Shown: positions 32,455 to 41,907, counted from the first letter of the stretch. The stretch is DNA of 64,000 bases from Cellulomonas iranensis NBRC 101100 = JCM 18110 (GCF_001552375.1 NZ_BCRB01000006.1:16764-80763), one strand, 5' to 3'. The notes: generated from the sequence alone by a model not told the origin. Program-made: numbers and translations.

Positions 32455-33159
32455 ATGCGCGACGCCGGAGCCCCGTCCCGAGCGCTGCTGCGCGCGGTGC
32501 TGCTCGGCGCCGCGGTCGCGCTGCCCGTCGTCGCGCTGGCGGTCGTCGTGCGCGGCGGGTCCAACGACGTCGTGCGGTTCGACGAGTCGACGGTCGTCGC
32601 GGCCACGGACCTCACGCGCGCGTCGCCGGCGCTGCGCACCGCGCTCGTGCTGTGGCAGGACGTCCTCGCGCCGCGGTGGCTCAACCTCGTCGTCGTGCCG
32701 CTCGTGTGCGTGTGGGCGTGGCGGCGCCACGGTCTCGGCGCGCGCGCGGCGTGGGCCGGGGCCACGGTCGCCGCCGGGTGGGCGCTGCAGCTCGCCGCCA
32801 AGGGCCTCGTGCAACGCGCACGGCCCGTGATCGAGGACGCGGTCGCGCACGCGCCCGGGTCGAGCTTCCCGTCCGGCCACGCGGCCGGCACGACCATGGC
32901 GGCTCTCGCCCTCACCGTCCTGGCGTGGCCGGCGCTGCGGCGGCGCGGCCGCGTGACCGCCGTCGCGGTCACGACGCTCGCGATCGTCGGCGCCGCGGCG
33001 GACCGCGTCCTGCTGGGCGTGCACTACCCGTCCGACGTCGTCGCCGGGACGCTGCTGGGCGTCGCGGTCGTCGGCGCGTCGTACGTCGGGTTCCGCGGCC
33101 GCGGCACCCACGACCCGGACGCCGCACCGGTGTCCGCCGGCCGCCCGGAGGGCGCATGA
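32455..33159 (+). CDS. PAP2-family phosphatase
   Basis: A 234-residue membrane phosphatase with the three PAP2 motifs: KGLVQRARP, SSFPSGHAAG and DRVLLGVHYPSDV. About six transmembrane segments. Members dephosphorylate undecaprenyl pyrophosphate or lipid phosphates at the outer face of the membrane. Motif 3 begins with Asp instead of the usual Ser. Overlaps the next PAP2 gene by ATGA, so the two form a pair. Confidence 0.88.
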   Translation: MRDAGAPSRALLRAVLLGAAVALPVVALAVVVRGGSNDVVRFDESTVVAATDLTRASPALRTALVLWQDVLAPRWLNLVVVPLVCVWAWRRHGLGARAAWAGATVAAGWALQLAAKGLVQRARPVIEDAVAHAPGSSFPSGHAAGTTMAALALTVLAWPALRRRGRVTAVAVTTLAIVGAAADRVLLGVHYPSDVVAGTLLGVAVVGASYVGFRGRGTHDPDAAPVSAGRPEGA

Positions 33160-33908
33160 GCAGGTTCTGGCACCGCTGGGAGACCGACACCCGCGCCCCG
33201 TCGGGCCGCGAGTGGCGGCGTGACGTGCTGCGGCGCGCGCTGCTGCCCACGGCCGTGCTGTGGTGCGTCGTGGTGGGGACCGGCTTCCTCCTCACCGGTC
33301 CGCTGCACGGGCTGCCCGCGGAGGCGGCCGTCAACCGGTGGTTCGTCGACGCGCGCACGCCCGCCCTCGACACCCTCACCACGTGGCTCTCCGCGATCGG
33401 CCAGACCGAGCCGCTGATCGGCGCGTGCCTCGTCGGCATCGCGCTGACGTGGTGGCGCACGCGGCAGTGGTGGTACGCGACCGTGCTGGGGCTCGCGGTC
33501 GCGCTGCAGGCGGCGGTGTTCCTCAGCGCCGCGGCCGTGGTCGGCCGCGAGCGGCCCGACGTCGAGCACCTCGACCACGCGCCGCCGACGTCGAGCTTCC
33601 CGAGCGGGCACACCGGGGCCGCCGCCGCGTTCTACCTCACGCTCGCGCTCGTCGCGCAGCGCATCCGCCGCCCGGCGCTGCGGTGGACGGTCACGGTGCT
33701 GTGCGTGCTCGTGCCGTTCGCGGTCGGGACCGCGCGCGTCTACCGCGGCATGCACTCGGTGAGCGACGTGACCGTCGGGTTCCTCAACGGCGCGACCTGC
33801 GCCGTCATCGCGTGGGGCTACCTGCGGCGTTCGCCGCGGACGCCCGAGGAGGTCACGGACGCCCCCGGACCCGGCAGCAGCGTGCCGTCGCCCGCACCGG
33901 CCCGCTGA
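33156..33908 (+). CDS. PAP2-family phosphatase, second of a tandem pair
   Basis: A 250-residue PAP2 protein starting at the ATG overlapping the previous stop. The motifs are GRERPDVEHLD, SSFPSGHTGA and ARVYRGMHSVSDV, with six hydrophobic segments. The tandem copies are quite diverged from each other, so probably not a recent duplication. Possible substrates are undecaprenyl pyrophosphate, phosphatidic acid or phosphatidylglycerol phosphate. Confidence 0.88.
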   Translation: MSRFWHRWETDTRAPSGREWRRDVLRRALLPTAVLWCVVVGTGFLLTGPLHGLPAEAAVNRWFVDARTPALDTLTTWLSAIGQTEPLIGACLVGIALTWWRTRQWWYATVLGLAVALQAAVFLSAAAVVGRERPDVEHLDHAPPTSSFPSGHTGAAAAFYLTLALVAQRIRRPALRWTVTVLCVLVPFAVGTARVYRGMHSVSDVTVGFLNGATCAVIAWGYLRRSPRTPEEVTDAPGPGSSVPSPAPAR

Positions 33909-33963
33909 GCACCCCGGCACGTCGCGTGCCGGTGGCGCGGCACGCGCGGACTACCGTGGGGCC

Positions 33964-34476
33964 GTGGCCCTGTTCTCCCGACGCCGTCGCCTGCCCGACC
34001 CGCTGCGCCGCGCGCTCGACCTGCGCGCCGACGCGATCCTCGCGAGCGCACCCCTCACCGACGGACGCTGGGCGGTGACGGCGCGTCGCGCGCTGCACCT
34101 CGTGGGCGACGAGGGCGCGGTGCGCACGCCGTGGGCGGACGTCGACCGCGGGTCGCTCGACGCCGCGACGAGCACCCTCACGGTGCACTGGGTCAGCGGG
34201 GCGCGCACCGAGCTGCCGCTCGACCCCGAGGCGGACGCGTGGGACTTCGCGCAGTCGTTCCGCGAGCGCGTGCAGCAGTCGGTGGTGCACGTCGAGCACG
34301 TCGAGGTCCCCGGCGCCCGCGGCCCCGTCCGCGTCGCGCTGCGGCGCGACGAGCACGGCGACCTGTTCACGCAGGTCATCGGCGACGGGACCGTCGACCT
34401 GGGCGACCCGGCGGTCGCACGGGTCGTCGCCGCGGCCGAGGCGCACGTGCGCGCCGAGGCGGGCCTCGCGCGCTGA
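33964..34476 (+). CDS. hypothetical protein (170 aa)
   Basis: A soluble protein starting at GTG 33964 (MALFSRRRRLPDPLRRAL). The middle part (WAVTARRALHLVG, VRTPWADVDRGSLD, LTVHWVSGARTELPL) looks like a PH-like beta domain followed by a C-terminal helix. Similar proteins lie before tRNA-Asn in related genomes as far as I recall, but no function is known. Confidence 0.6.
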   Translation: MALFSRRRRLPDPLRRALDLRADAILASAPLTDGRWAVTARRALHLVGDEGAVRTPWADVDRGSLDAATSTLTVHWVSGARTELPLDPEADAWDFAQSFRERVQQSVVHVEHVEVPGARGPVRVALRRDEHGDLFTQVIGDGTVDLGDPAVARVVAAAEAHVRAEAGLAR

Positions 34477-34565
34477 GCCCGTGCGACGTGGCGCACGTCG
34501 CACCGACCGCGGGCGGGACGGTGTCCGAGGCACCCTCGCGGGCCTGCTAGGGTTTTCCCGCACGA

Positions 34566-34638
34566 TCCCCCGTAGCTCAATTGGCAGAGCATTCGACTGT
34601 TAATCGAAGGGTTACTGGTTCGAGTCCAGTCGGGGGAG
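34566..34638 (+). tRNA. tRNA-Asn (anticodon GUU)
   Basis: Acceptor arms TCCCCCG and CGGGGGA with discriminator G, anticodon stem TTCGA/TCGAA around CTGTTAA (anticodon GTT), T arm ACTGGTTCGAGTCCAGT. CCA is not encoded. Confidence 0.95.
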
Positions 34639-34642
34639 CATC

Positions 34643-34687
34643 CACGAGGCCTCCGGCCCGCGTCACCGCGGGCCGGGGGCCTTCGTG
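34643..34687. terminator. bidirectional terminator at tRNA-Asn / metallophosphoesterase
   Basis: A long stem (CACGA/TCGTG outside, GGCC and CCGGCCCGCG with CGCGGGCCGG inside) and a TCAC loop. The minus-strand phosphoesterase stop codon lies in the loop, so its last residues are encoded by the terminator stem. Confidence 0.75.
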
Positions 34688-35241
34688 CTTCCCGAGCCGG
34701 GACGGCGCCGCGCCGGCGCGCGCAACGGCAGCCGGTGCAGCACGACGTCCTCGACCGCGCCGTCGCGCAGCGTGAACGTCAGGTACGTGCACGCCGGCTG
34801 CCGGCGCCGGTCGGTGGGCGACCCGGGGTTGAGCAGGCGCGTCCCGCGCGGCGTCACGGAGTCCCACGGCACGTGGCTGTGCCCGAAGACGAGCAGGTCG
34901 AGGTCGGCGAACCGCTCGTCGCAACGGCGCTCGCGCCCGCCGGCCGCACCGGTCTCGTGGACGACCCCCACGCGGACGCCCGCGACGGTGGCCGTGGCGA
35001 CCTCCGGGACGCGTGCGACGAGGCCCGCGGGGTCGTTGTTGCCGTGGCACGCGAGGAGCCGGGTCGCGCGGCGCTCGAACGCGTCGAGCAGGTCCTCGTC
35101 GACCCAGTCCCCCGCGTGCACCACGAGGTCCGCGTCGTCGACGGCGCGCCACACGGCGGGCGGCAGGTCGCGGGCCCGGGCCGGGACGTGCGTGTCCGCG
35201 ACGGCCACGACCCGCACCGCGTCGGCGGCCGTCACCGCCAC
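34663..35241 (-). CDS. YfcE/MJ0936-type metallophosphoesterase
   Basis: About 192 residues from GTG 35239-35241 (another GTG lies two codons on). Metal-binding motifs: ADTHVP, HAGDWVDED, CHGNNDPAG, VVHETG and FGHSHVP, as in YfcE-like phosphodiesterases acting on cyclic or small phosphodiesters. The frame stays open upstream through a hexanucleotide repeat that would encode Pro-Val repeats, but a start there is unlikely. Physiological substrate unknown. Confidence 0.85.
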   Translation of the reverse strand: MAVTAADAVRVVAVADTHVPARARDLPPAVWRAVDDADLVVHAGDWVDEDLLDAFERRATRLLACHGNNDPAGLVARVPEVATATVAGVRVGVVHETGAAGGRERRCDERFADLDLLVFGHSHVPWDSVTPRGTRLLNPGSPTDRRRQPACTYLTFTLRDGAVEDVVLHRLPLRAPARRRPGSGSTKAPGPR

Positions 35242-35360
35242 CCGCCGCGACGTCGGACCGGAGGCGCCGGGACGGCTGGGGCGACCGGGAGGGCCGGGAC
35301 GCGTGTGGTCATCCCCCGATGCTCGCGCGCCACGCCCGCCGTCGCACCCGCGCCACCCCA

Positions 35361-35418
35361 CGGGCACGGGCACGGGCACGGGCACGGGCACGGGCACGGG
35401 CACGGGCACGGGCACGGG
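35361..35418 (+). repeat. hexanucleotide tandem repeat (CGGGCA), about 9.7 copies
   Basis: 58 bp of perfect CGGGCA repeats in the divergent region between the metallophosphoesterase and the holin-like gene, 120 bp and 42 bp from their starts. All six frames stay open through it. Copy-number change by slippage could alter promoter spacing by six-base steps. Confidence 0.9.
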
Positions 35419-35460
35419 AGGACCCTCGCCGCGGCAGCACGCCGGGGCTACGGTGACCCC

Positions 35461-35883
35461 ATGACCCGCCTGCTGCTGCGCGCCGTCGTGTTCCTGGGCT
35501 CGGCCGCGCTCGGACTGCTCGCGGCCGCGCTGCTGGTCGACGGCGTGCGCGTGACCGCGTCCGGGTTCGTCGTCACCGTGGTGGTGTTCGCGGTCGCGCA
35601 GTCGCTGCTGGCGCCGTTGGCCGTGCGCGCGACCACGCGGTACGCCCCCGCGCTGCTCGGCGGCGTCGGTGTCCTGTCGACGTTCGTCGCGCTGCTGCTC
35701 GCACGGCTGCTCACGTCAGGGCTGCGCATCTCGGGGGTCGCGGCGTGGGTCCTCGCGACGCTCGTCGTGTGGGTCGTGACCGCGCTCGCGACGATCGTGC
35801 TGCCGCTCGTGCTGCGACGCGAGGACCGGCCCGCGGACGGCCCTCCCGCCGCGGCCGGACGACGGCGCGGCGGCCGCGCCTGA
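35461..35883 (+). CDS. phage-holin-4-like small membrane protein
   Basis: A 140-residue protein with four transmembrane segments and a basic C terminus, resembling the Phage_holin_4_2 (superfamily IV) family found in most actinobacteria (LLRAVVFLGSAALGLLAA, DGVRVTASGFVVTVVVFAV). Despite the name these are chromosomal membrane proteins of unknown role. ATG start directly after the repeat region. Confidence 0.75.
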   Translation: MTRLLLRAVVFLGSAALGLLAAALLVDGVRVTASGFVVTVVVFAVAQSLLAPLAVRATTRYAPALLGGVGVLSTFVALLLARLLTSGLRISGVAAWVLATLVVWVVTALATIVLPLVLRREDRPADGPPAAAGRRRGGRA

Positions 35884-36246
35884 CGCGACGCCGGCCCGTC
35901 CGCGCGACGGCGTGCGACCGGGCGGTCCCGGCACGCTCGAACACGCCCCTGACCTGCACGGACACCAGCGTCACCGACGGGGCTGGACGAACGTCCGCGC
36001 AGGCCTCACACTGACGACGTCCGTGCGCCGGACGCCGGGCTCCCGCCCCGTCGGCACGGGCCCTGCCGCGCCCCGCACCGCCGTTCCCCCTGCTTCTCCC
36101 CCGCTCCGCCCCGCGCGCCGTCGGACGCCCTCCGACGCCCGCCCGGGGACGTCGTGGACCCCGCACGCCCCACCCCGCTCGACCCCCGCTCGTCTCCCCC
36201 GTCACCACCCGTCGTCCGGCCCGTCCTGGCCGGGGAAGGACCCGTC
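35884..36246. other. intergenic region, nothing recognised
   Basis: 363 bp between the holin-like gene and the transglutaminase-like gene. No conserved RNA, repeat or clear promoter was seen; the open frames through it are low-complexity and Pro/Ser/Arg-rich. It must contain the promoter of the downstream gene. Confidence 0.4.
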
Positions 36247-37041
36247 GTGCTGCGCTCCGTGGCCGCCCACCTCTCGCTCGACGTGCACGCACCGCTCGAG
36301 CTGCTGCTGTCCGTGGCCGTCGCGGAGGGGCCCTTCGACCGCACCGAGACGCTGCACGTGCGGTCCGACGACGCACCGCTCGACGTGCAGGAGATCAAGA
36401 CGCCGCACGGCGGACGCGTGCACCGCGTGCTGGCGCCCGCCGGGCGCGTCGTCGTCGACTACCAGGCGACCGTCGTGGGGCGGTCCGTCACGACGCCCGT
36501 CGAGGACGTCGACCTGGTCGAGTACCGGCGCCCGAGCCGCTACGCCGAGTCCGACCGGCTGCTCGCGTTCGCACGCGACCAGTTCCGCGGCCTGTCCGGC
36601 GCCGCGCTGCTCGACGCCGTGGTCGCGTGGGTGAACAACCACGTCACCTACCTGTCGGGGTCGAGCCTGCCGACCGACGGTGCGACCGACACGCTGCTCA
36701 AGCGTCGCGGCGTGTGCCGCGACTTCGCGCACCTCGTGGTCGCGCTGCTGCGCGCCTGCGACACGCCCGCGCGGCTCGCGGCCGTGTACGCGCCGGGCCT
36801 GCGGCCCATGGACTTCCACGCCGTCGCCGAGGCGTACGTCGAGGGCGCGTGGCACGTGGTCGACGCGACCCGGCTCGCGCCGCGCGGCTCGCTGCTGCGC
36901 ATCGCGACCGGGCGCGACGCGACCGACACCGCGTTCCTGTCGTACTACGGCGGCAGCCTGCGGCTGCGTGCCCTCACGGTCACGGCCGTGAGCGACACGC
37001 GTGTCGAGGACGACGGCACGGGGCTCGTCACGCTGGGCTGA
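36247..37041 (+). CDS. transglutaminase-like cysteine protease family protein
   Basis: About 264 residues from GTG 36247, chosen because GGGAAGGA lies eight bases upstream; the frame is open further up. The N-terminal half is a beta domain; the transglutaminase core has Cys in RRGVCRDFAHLVV, His in PMDFHAVAEAYV and Asp in WHVVDATRLAPR. Bacterial members are thought to be peptidases or transglutaminases of unknown substrate. No signal peptide. A single gene. Confidence 0.87.
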   Translation: MLRSVAAHLSLDVHAPLELLLSVAVAEGPFDRTETLHVRSDDAPLDVQEIKTPHGGRVHRVLAPAGRVVVDYQATVVGRSVTTPVEDVDLVEYRRPSRYAESDRLLAFARDQFRGLSGAALLDAVVAWVNNHVTYLSGSSLPTDGATDTLLKRRGVCRDFAHLVVALLRACDTPARLAAVYAPGLRPMDFHAVAEAYVEGAWHVVDATRLAPRGSLLRIATGRDATDTAFLSYYGGSLRLRALTVTAVSDTRVEDDGTGLVTLG

Positions 37042-37086
37042 GCGCGGACGCCGCCGCGGGGGCGTCCGACGTGCGGGAGCCCCGGG

Positions 37087-39042
37087 TCAGGCGCTCTCGC
37101 GCAGCGACCGACGGCGCGCCTCGAGCTCGAGGAGCTCGCCGAGCAGCGCGCGCTGCTCCCCCGCGTCGGCCGCCGCGTCGAGCCGCTGCAGGCGGCCGCG
37201 CACGTCGGCGATCCGGCGCGTGTACCCGATGTCGACGAGCCGCATGACGACGCCGCGCACGTAGCCCGGCAACGACTCCGGGCGGTCCTCGGGCAGCGGG
37301 GCGACCGACATCTCGGTGAGCAGCGGGCGCACCGGCTCGGCGGCCTCCTCGAGCACCGCGCCGACCCACGCGGCCTCGCCGCCGCGTGCCACCAGGTCGG
37401 CGGCCGCGCTCACGCCGCCCGCCGCGCGGACGGCCTCGTGCACGGCGCGGTAGGCCGGTGCCGTGCACGCGTCGGGCGCGAGCGCGTCGAAGTCCGGCGG
37501 GACGAGCGTGGGGTGCTGCAGCACGACCTCGAGCGCCGTGCGCTCGACCTGCGCGACGGGGTCGCGGCGGTCGGGCGCGGTCATGCGCGCGACCGGCACG
37601 GGTGCGGGTGCCGCGTCGCCCGCGACCGGCCGCCGGGCGTCCCGCTCGGGCCCGGGCCGCGCACCCGGGCGTGCACCGCGCCGGGACGCGTCGGACACCG
37701 CACGCCGCACGGCCGCGACGTCGTCCATGCCCAGCCACCCGGCCAGCAGACGCTCGTACTCGGGCCGCAGCGCCGAGTCCCGGATGCCCGCGACCACGGG
37801 GGCCGCGGCACGCAGCGCCCCGACGCGCCCCTCGGCGGTCGTGAGGTCGTGCGCCGCGAGCGTCGAGCGGATGACGAACGCGAACAGCGGCTGCCGCGTG
37901 CTCACCAGCGCGCGCACCGCGTCCGGGCCGCGCGCCTGCCGCAGCTCGCACGGGTCCATGCCCGACGGCTCGACGGCCACGAACGTCTGCGCGCTGAACG
38001 CCTGGTCCTCGCCGAACGCGCGCAGCGCGGCCTTCTGACCGGCCGCGTCGCCGTCGAACGTGAACACGATCTCGCCGCCCACCGACGACCCGCCCGCGAG
38101 CTGCACGCCCCCGGCGCCGCCCGCGTCGCCCACGAGCCGCCGCACGATGCGCGAGTGGTCGGACCCGAACGCGGTGCCGCACGTCGCGACCGCGGTGGGC
38201 ACGCCCGACAGGTGCATCGCCATGACGTCGGTGTAGCCCTCGACGACCACGACCTGCTTGGCCTTGGCGATCTCCCGCTTGGCCAGGTCGATGCCGTAGA
38301 GCACGTGCGACTTGCGGTAGAGCGGCGTCTCGGGGGTGTTGAGGTACTTCGGTCCGTTGTCCTCGTCGTACAGGCGCCGCGCGCCGAAGCCCACGGTGTC
38401 GCCGGTGACCTCGCGGATCGGCCACACCAGGCGCCCGCGGAACCGGTCGTACACGCCGCGCTGCCCCTGGCTCACGAGCCCGGACGCGGTGAGCTCGGCC
38501 TCGGTGAACCCGCGCCCGCGCAGGTGACGCAGCAGCGCGTCCCAGCCCTGCGGCGCGTACCCCACGCCGAACGTCTCGGCGGCCGTACGGTCGAACCCGC
38601 GCTCCGACAGGAACGCGCGCGCGGCCGCGGCCTGCGGCGTCACGAGCTGCTCGCGGTAGAACTCCTCGGCGACGCGGTGCGCGTCGAGCAGCCGCCGACG
38701 ACGACCGGGCTCCTCGCCGGGGCGCGTCGGGCCGCCGTCCTCGTAGCGCACCTGGAGGCCGACGCGCGACGCGAGGTACTCGACCGCGTCGGTGAACCCC
38801 AGCCCGTCGACGGCCTGGACGAACGCGATGACGTCGCCGCCCTCGCCGCACCCGAAGCAGTGGTAGCGCCCCACCTGGGGGCGCACGTGGAACGACGGCG
38901 TGCGCTCGTCGTGGAACGGGCACAGGCCCTTGAGGGAGCCGACGCCCGCGGGCCGCAGCGCGACGTGCGCGCCCACGACGTCCTCGATCCGGACGCGCTC
39001 GCGGACGGCCTCCACGTCCTCCCGCCGGATCCGTCCCGCCAC
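37087..39042 (-). CDS. dnaG: DNA primase
   Basis: A 651-residue primase making RNA primers at the replication fork. The N-terminal zinc finger shows CPFHDERTPSFHV and CFGCGEGGD (near residues 40-65), the Toprim domain VVVEGYTDVMAMH (near 250) and FTFDGDAAGQKAA, followed by a helicase-binding C-terminal domain. Starts with GTG at 39040-39042. In actinobacteria dnaG commonly follows dgt; here a YciI gene on the other strand separates them. Confidence 0.97.
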   Translation of the reverse strand: MAGRIRREDVEAVRERVRIEDVVGAHVALRPAGVGSLKGLCPFHDERTPSFHVRPQVGRYHCFGCGEGGDVIAFVQAVDGLGFTDAVEYLASRVGLQVRYEDGGPTRPGEEPGRRRRLLDAHRVAEEFYREQLVTPQAAAARAFLSERGFDRTAAETFGVGYAPQGWDALLRHLRGRGFTEAELTASGLVSQGQRGVYDRFRGRLVWPIREVTGDTVGFGARRLYDEDNGPKYLNTPETPLYRKSHVLYGIDLAKREIAKAKQVVVVEGYTDVMAMHLSGVPTAVATCGTAFGSDHSRIVRRLVGDAGGAGGVQLAGGSSVGGEIVFTFDGDAAGQKAALRAFGEDQAFSAQTFVAVEPSGMDPCELRQARGPDAVRALVSTRQPLFAFVIRSTLAAHDLTTAEGRVGALRAAAPVVAGIRDSALRPEYERLLAGWLGMDDVAAVRRAVSDASRRGARPGARPGPERDARRPVAGDAAPAPVPVARMTAPDRRDPVAQVERTALEVVLQHPTLVPPDFDALAPDACTAPAYRAVHEAVRAAGGVSAAADLVARGGEAAWVGAVLEEAAEPVRPLLTEMSVAPLPEDRPESLPGYVRGVVMRLVDIGYTRRIADVRGRLQRLDAAADAGEQRALLGELLELEARRRSLRESA

Positions 39043-39171
39043 GGGCGTGAGTCTAGGCGTCCGCGGGCGTGGTCGGATCGCGGCGACGGGCGGCCGGGTG
39101 TCGAATGTGGCGACCGTCGCTCGTCATGGCGACGACCGGGCGGCACGCGCCCGCGGCACGAGGAGGACGAC

Positions 39172-39513
39172 GTGGAGTACCTGCTGCTCATCTGCACCGA
39201 CCCCGACGGCGAGGACGCCGCCCCCGGGGACCCGACCATCGAGGAGTGGGGCGCCGACGTCGACGCGCGCGGCGTGTGGCGGCACGGCGACCGGCTGCGC
39301 CCCGTGGAGGCCGCGACGACCGTGCGACGCCGCGGCGACCGCGTGGTGCTCACGGACGGCCCGTTCGCGGAGACCCGCGAGCAGATCGCGGGCTACGACG
39401 TGATCGACTGCGCGGACCTCGACGAGGCGCTCGCGGTCGCGGCGGCGCACCCGATGGCGCGCGCGGGACGCATCGAGGTGCGCCCCGTGTGGCCGCTGGG
39501 CGCCGACGACTGA
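39172..39513 (+). CDS. YciI-family protein
   Basis: A 113-residue dimeric alpha-beta barrel protein (MEYLLLICTDP, DGPFAETREQIAGYDVIDCADLDEALAVAAAHPMA, IEVRPVW). The GTG start has AGGAGG five bases upstream. This actinobacterial YCII subfamily often accompanies ECF sigma factors, none of which is adjacent here. Function unknown. It interrupts the dgt-dnaG order. Confidence 0.88.
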   Translation: MEYLLLICTDPDGEDAAPGDPTIEEWGADVDARGVWRHGDRLRPVEAATTVRRRGDRVVLTDGPFAETREQIAGYDVIDCADLDEALAVAAAHPMARAGRIEVRPVWPLGADD

Positions 39514-39538
39514 GCGCACGGTTCCGTCCGTCGCGGCG

Positions 39539-40828
39539 TCAGTGCCGCGGCGGGCGGACCAGCCGGGAGTGCCACGCGACCGCCGACACGTCGGTGAGGG
39601 ACGCGACCTGGTCGACGACGACGCGCAGGCGTGCGGCGTCGTCGCCGGCCGCGCGCCAGTCCGCCGCGAACGGCGGCTCGAGCGCGTCCGGGCCGCGGTC
39701 GGCCAGCACGGTCACCAGGTCGTGCAGCACGTCGCGCTGCCGCTGGTACAGCGGCTCGAGCTCGCGCGGCGCCATGACGTACGCGACCGCGAGGCCCTTG
39801 AGCACGAGGATCTCGGCGAGCGTCTCGTGCGGGACGACGAGCTCGGCGGCGTAGCGGGTCAGCGGGCCGTCGCCGTAGCGCGCGCGGGTCGCCTGCTGCG
39901 CGGCCTTCGCGAACCGTCCGATGAGCTGGCTGGTCGCGTCCTTGAGGACCGCGAGCGCGCGCCGCGACCCGTCGAAGCCCGGCTCCCAGAGCCGCGCCGC
40001 CACCAGGCGGTCCATCGCGGCCTCGAGCTCCGGCCCGGACACCTGCGCGCCGTACCAGGTGTCGACCGCGTCGAGCACGCGGGCACGCTCGTCGGGGCGC
40101 GTGAGCACGCCGAGGTCGACGCGGTCGCCGACGACCGCGTCCTCGACGTCGTGCACCGAGTACGAGATGTCGTCGGCGAGGTCCATGACCTGCGCCTCGA
40201 GGCACTTGCGTCCCTCGGGCGCGTCGGCCCGCAGCCACGCGAACACCGGCAGGTCGTCCTCGTAGACGCCGAACTTGTGCGTGGGACGCCCGCTCGCCGG
40301 GCTCACCGGGCCCTGCCCGTAGCGCCACGGATACTTGACCGAGGCGTCGAGGCTCGCGCGCGTGAGGTTGAGGCCGACCGACGTGCCGTCGGGAGCGACG
40401 ACCTTGGGCTCGAGGCGGGTCAGCAGGCGCAGGGTCTGGGCGTTGCCCTCGAAGCCGCCGATGCCGCGCGCGAGCTCGGCGAGCGCCCGCTCGCCGTTGT
40501 GGCCGAACGGCGGGTGGCCCAGGTCGTGCGCGAGGCACGCGGTGTCGACGACGTCGGGGTCGCACCCCAGCGCCTTGCCGATCTCGCGGCCGACCTGCGC
40601 GACCTCGAGCGTGTGCGTGAGGCGCGTGCGCACGAAGTCGTCCGTGGAGGGTCCGAGCACCTGGGTCTTGGCGCCGAGGCGGCGCAGCGCCGAGGAGTGC
40701 ACGAGTCGCGCGCGGTCCCGCTCGAACGGCGTGCGCTCACGCGACTTCTCCCCCTCGGCGAGCCAGCGGTCGCGGTCGGCGGCGCAGTAGCCGTCGAGGT
40801 CGCGGACGGTGGGGTCGAGGGCTGTCAC
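39539..40828 (-). CDS. dgt: deoxyguanosinetriphosphate triphosphohydrolase
   Basis: A 429-residue HD-domain enzyme that hydrolyses dGTP (or dNTPs) to nucleoside and triphosphate. His in RLTHTLEVAQV, the HD pair in CLAHDLGHPPFGHNGE and a later Asp in DLADDISYSVHD form the metal site. The GTG start at 40826-40828 gives the family N terminus with EKSRERTPFERDRARLVHSSALRRL. The neighbourhood with dnaG is conserved in actinobacteria. Confidence 0.95.
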   Translation of the reverse strand: MTALDPTVRDLDGYCAADRDRWLAEGEKSRERTPFERDRARLVHSSALRRLGAKTQVLGPSTDDFVRTRLTHTLEVAQVGREIGKALGCDPDVVDTACLAHDLGHPPFGHNGERALAELARGIGGFEGNAQTLRLLTRLEPKVVAPDGTSVGLNLTRASLDASVKYPWRYGQGPVSPASGRPTHKFGVYEDDLPVFAWLRADAPEGRKCLEAQVMDLADDISYSVHDVEDAVVGDRVDLGVLTRPDERARVLDAVDTWYGAQVSGPELEAAMDRLVAARLWEPGFDGSRRALAVLKDATSQLIGRFAKAAQQATRARYGDGPLTRYAAELVVPHETLAEILVLKGLAVAYVMAPRELEPLYQRQRDVLHDLVTVLADRGPDALEPPFAADWRAAGDDAARLRVVVDQVASLTDVSAVAWHSRLVRPPRH

Positions 40829-40998
40829 GTGCCCAGGGTAGGCGTGGCGCCGCCCACGACCGGCGCGACGCCCGTCTAGAGCTCCGTGCCCACGGGGTCC
40901 GCGAGCACGATTCGTCAGCGCGCCGAGCAGCGACGCCAGCGGGCCGCGCCGCGCCCGCGTCCCCTCGCCGCTCGTGCCAGGGAGGGCAGCGGGACCGC

Positions 40999-41907
40999 TC
41001 AGCCCTTGACCGAGCCCGCCGTGAGCCCGCCCACGATGTACTTCTGCAGGAACAGGAAGAGCAGCAGCACCGGCAGCGCGGCGATCACCGCACCGGCCGC
41101 GAACAGCCCCCAGTTGGCCTCGAGCAGCGACGACACCCAGCCGTACAGCCCGACGGCCACGGTCCAGTTGCGCTCGGACTGCAGCACGAGGCGCGCGATG
41201 ATGAACTCGCCGAACGTCGCGATGAACGACAGCAGCGCGACGACCGCGAGGATCGGCGTGACGAGCCGCAGGATGATCGTCCAGTAGGTCTGCGCGTGCG
41301 TCGCGCCGTCGATCTTCGCGGCCTCGTCGAGCTCGCGCGGGACGGTGTTGAAGAACCCGTACATGAGGAACGTGTTCACGCCGAGCGCGCCGCCCAGGTA
41401 GACGGCGATGAGCGCGAGCTTGCTGTTGAGGCCGAGCGACGGGACGACGTTGCCGAGGCCGATGAGCAGCAGGAAGATCGCGACGAACGCGAGCATCTGC
41501 GGGAACATCTGGATGATGAGCAGCGCCGTGAGGCCCGCGCGGCGCCCCGTGAACCGGAACCGCGAGAACGCGTAGGCGGCCGCGGCGCCCATGAGGACCG
41601 TGCCGACGCCGGTGGCGATCGCGATCTGCAGGGAGTTGCCGAGCCACGTCCAGAACATCGTGCCGCCGAGCGCCTCGTAGTTGGCGGGGCTGAGCGACGC
41701 GAACAGCCGGTTGGAGCCCGTGAGCGTGCCGCCGTCGGTGAGCGAGGCGGAGATGACGTAGACGATCGGGAACACCGCGTACACGACGGCGACGACCCCG
41801 ACGAGGTGCCGCCACCCGAGCTCGGCGAACCAGCGGTGCGGACGCATCCGGGGGGCGGCGGCGCGGGCCGCGGCGGTGCGCGTGGGCGTGACGTGCGACG
41901 TGGTCAT
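40999..41907 (-). CDS. malG: maltose/maltodextrin ABC permease, MalG type
   Basis: A 302-residue permease with six transmembrane segments and the ATPase-contact EAA motif (ELDEAAKIDGATHAQTYWTIILRL). It ends in GGLTAGSVKG, the signature C terminus of MalG proteins. Its ATG overlaps the malF stop (ATGA), so they are translated together. Imports malto-oligosaccharides with MalE and MalF. Confidence 0.93.
   Translation of the reverse strand: MTTSHVTPTRTAAARAAAPRMRPHRWFAELGWRHLVGVVAVVYAVFPIVYVISASLTDGGTLTGSNRLFASLSPANYEALGGTMFWTWLGNSLQIAIATGVGTVLMGAAAAYAFSRFRFTGRRAGLTALLIIQMFPQMLAFVAIFLLLIGLGNVVPSLGLNSKLALIAVYLGGALGVNTFLMYGFFNTVPRELDEAAKIDGATHAQTYWTIILRLVTPILAVVALLSFIATFGEFIIARLVLQSERNWTVAVGLYGWVSSLLEANWGLFAAGAVIAALPVLLLFLFLQKYIVGGLTAGSVKG

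Noticed and set aside
35361..35418. CRISPR-like repeat array
   Set aside because: Contiguous 6-bp units without spacers; it is a simple tandem repeat.
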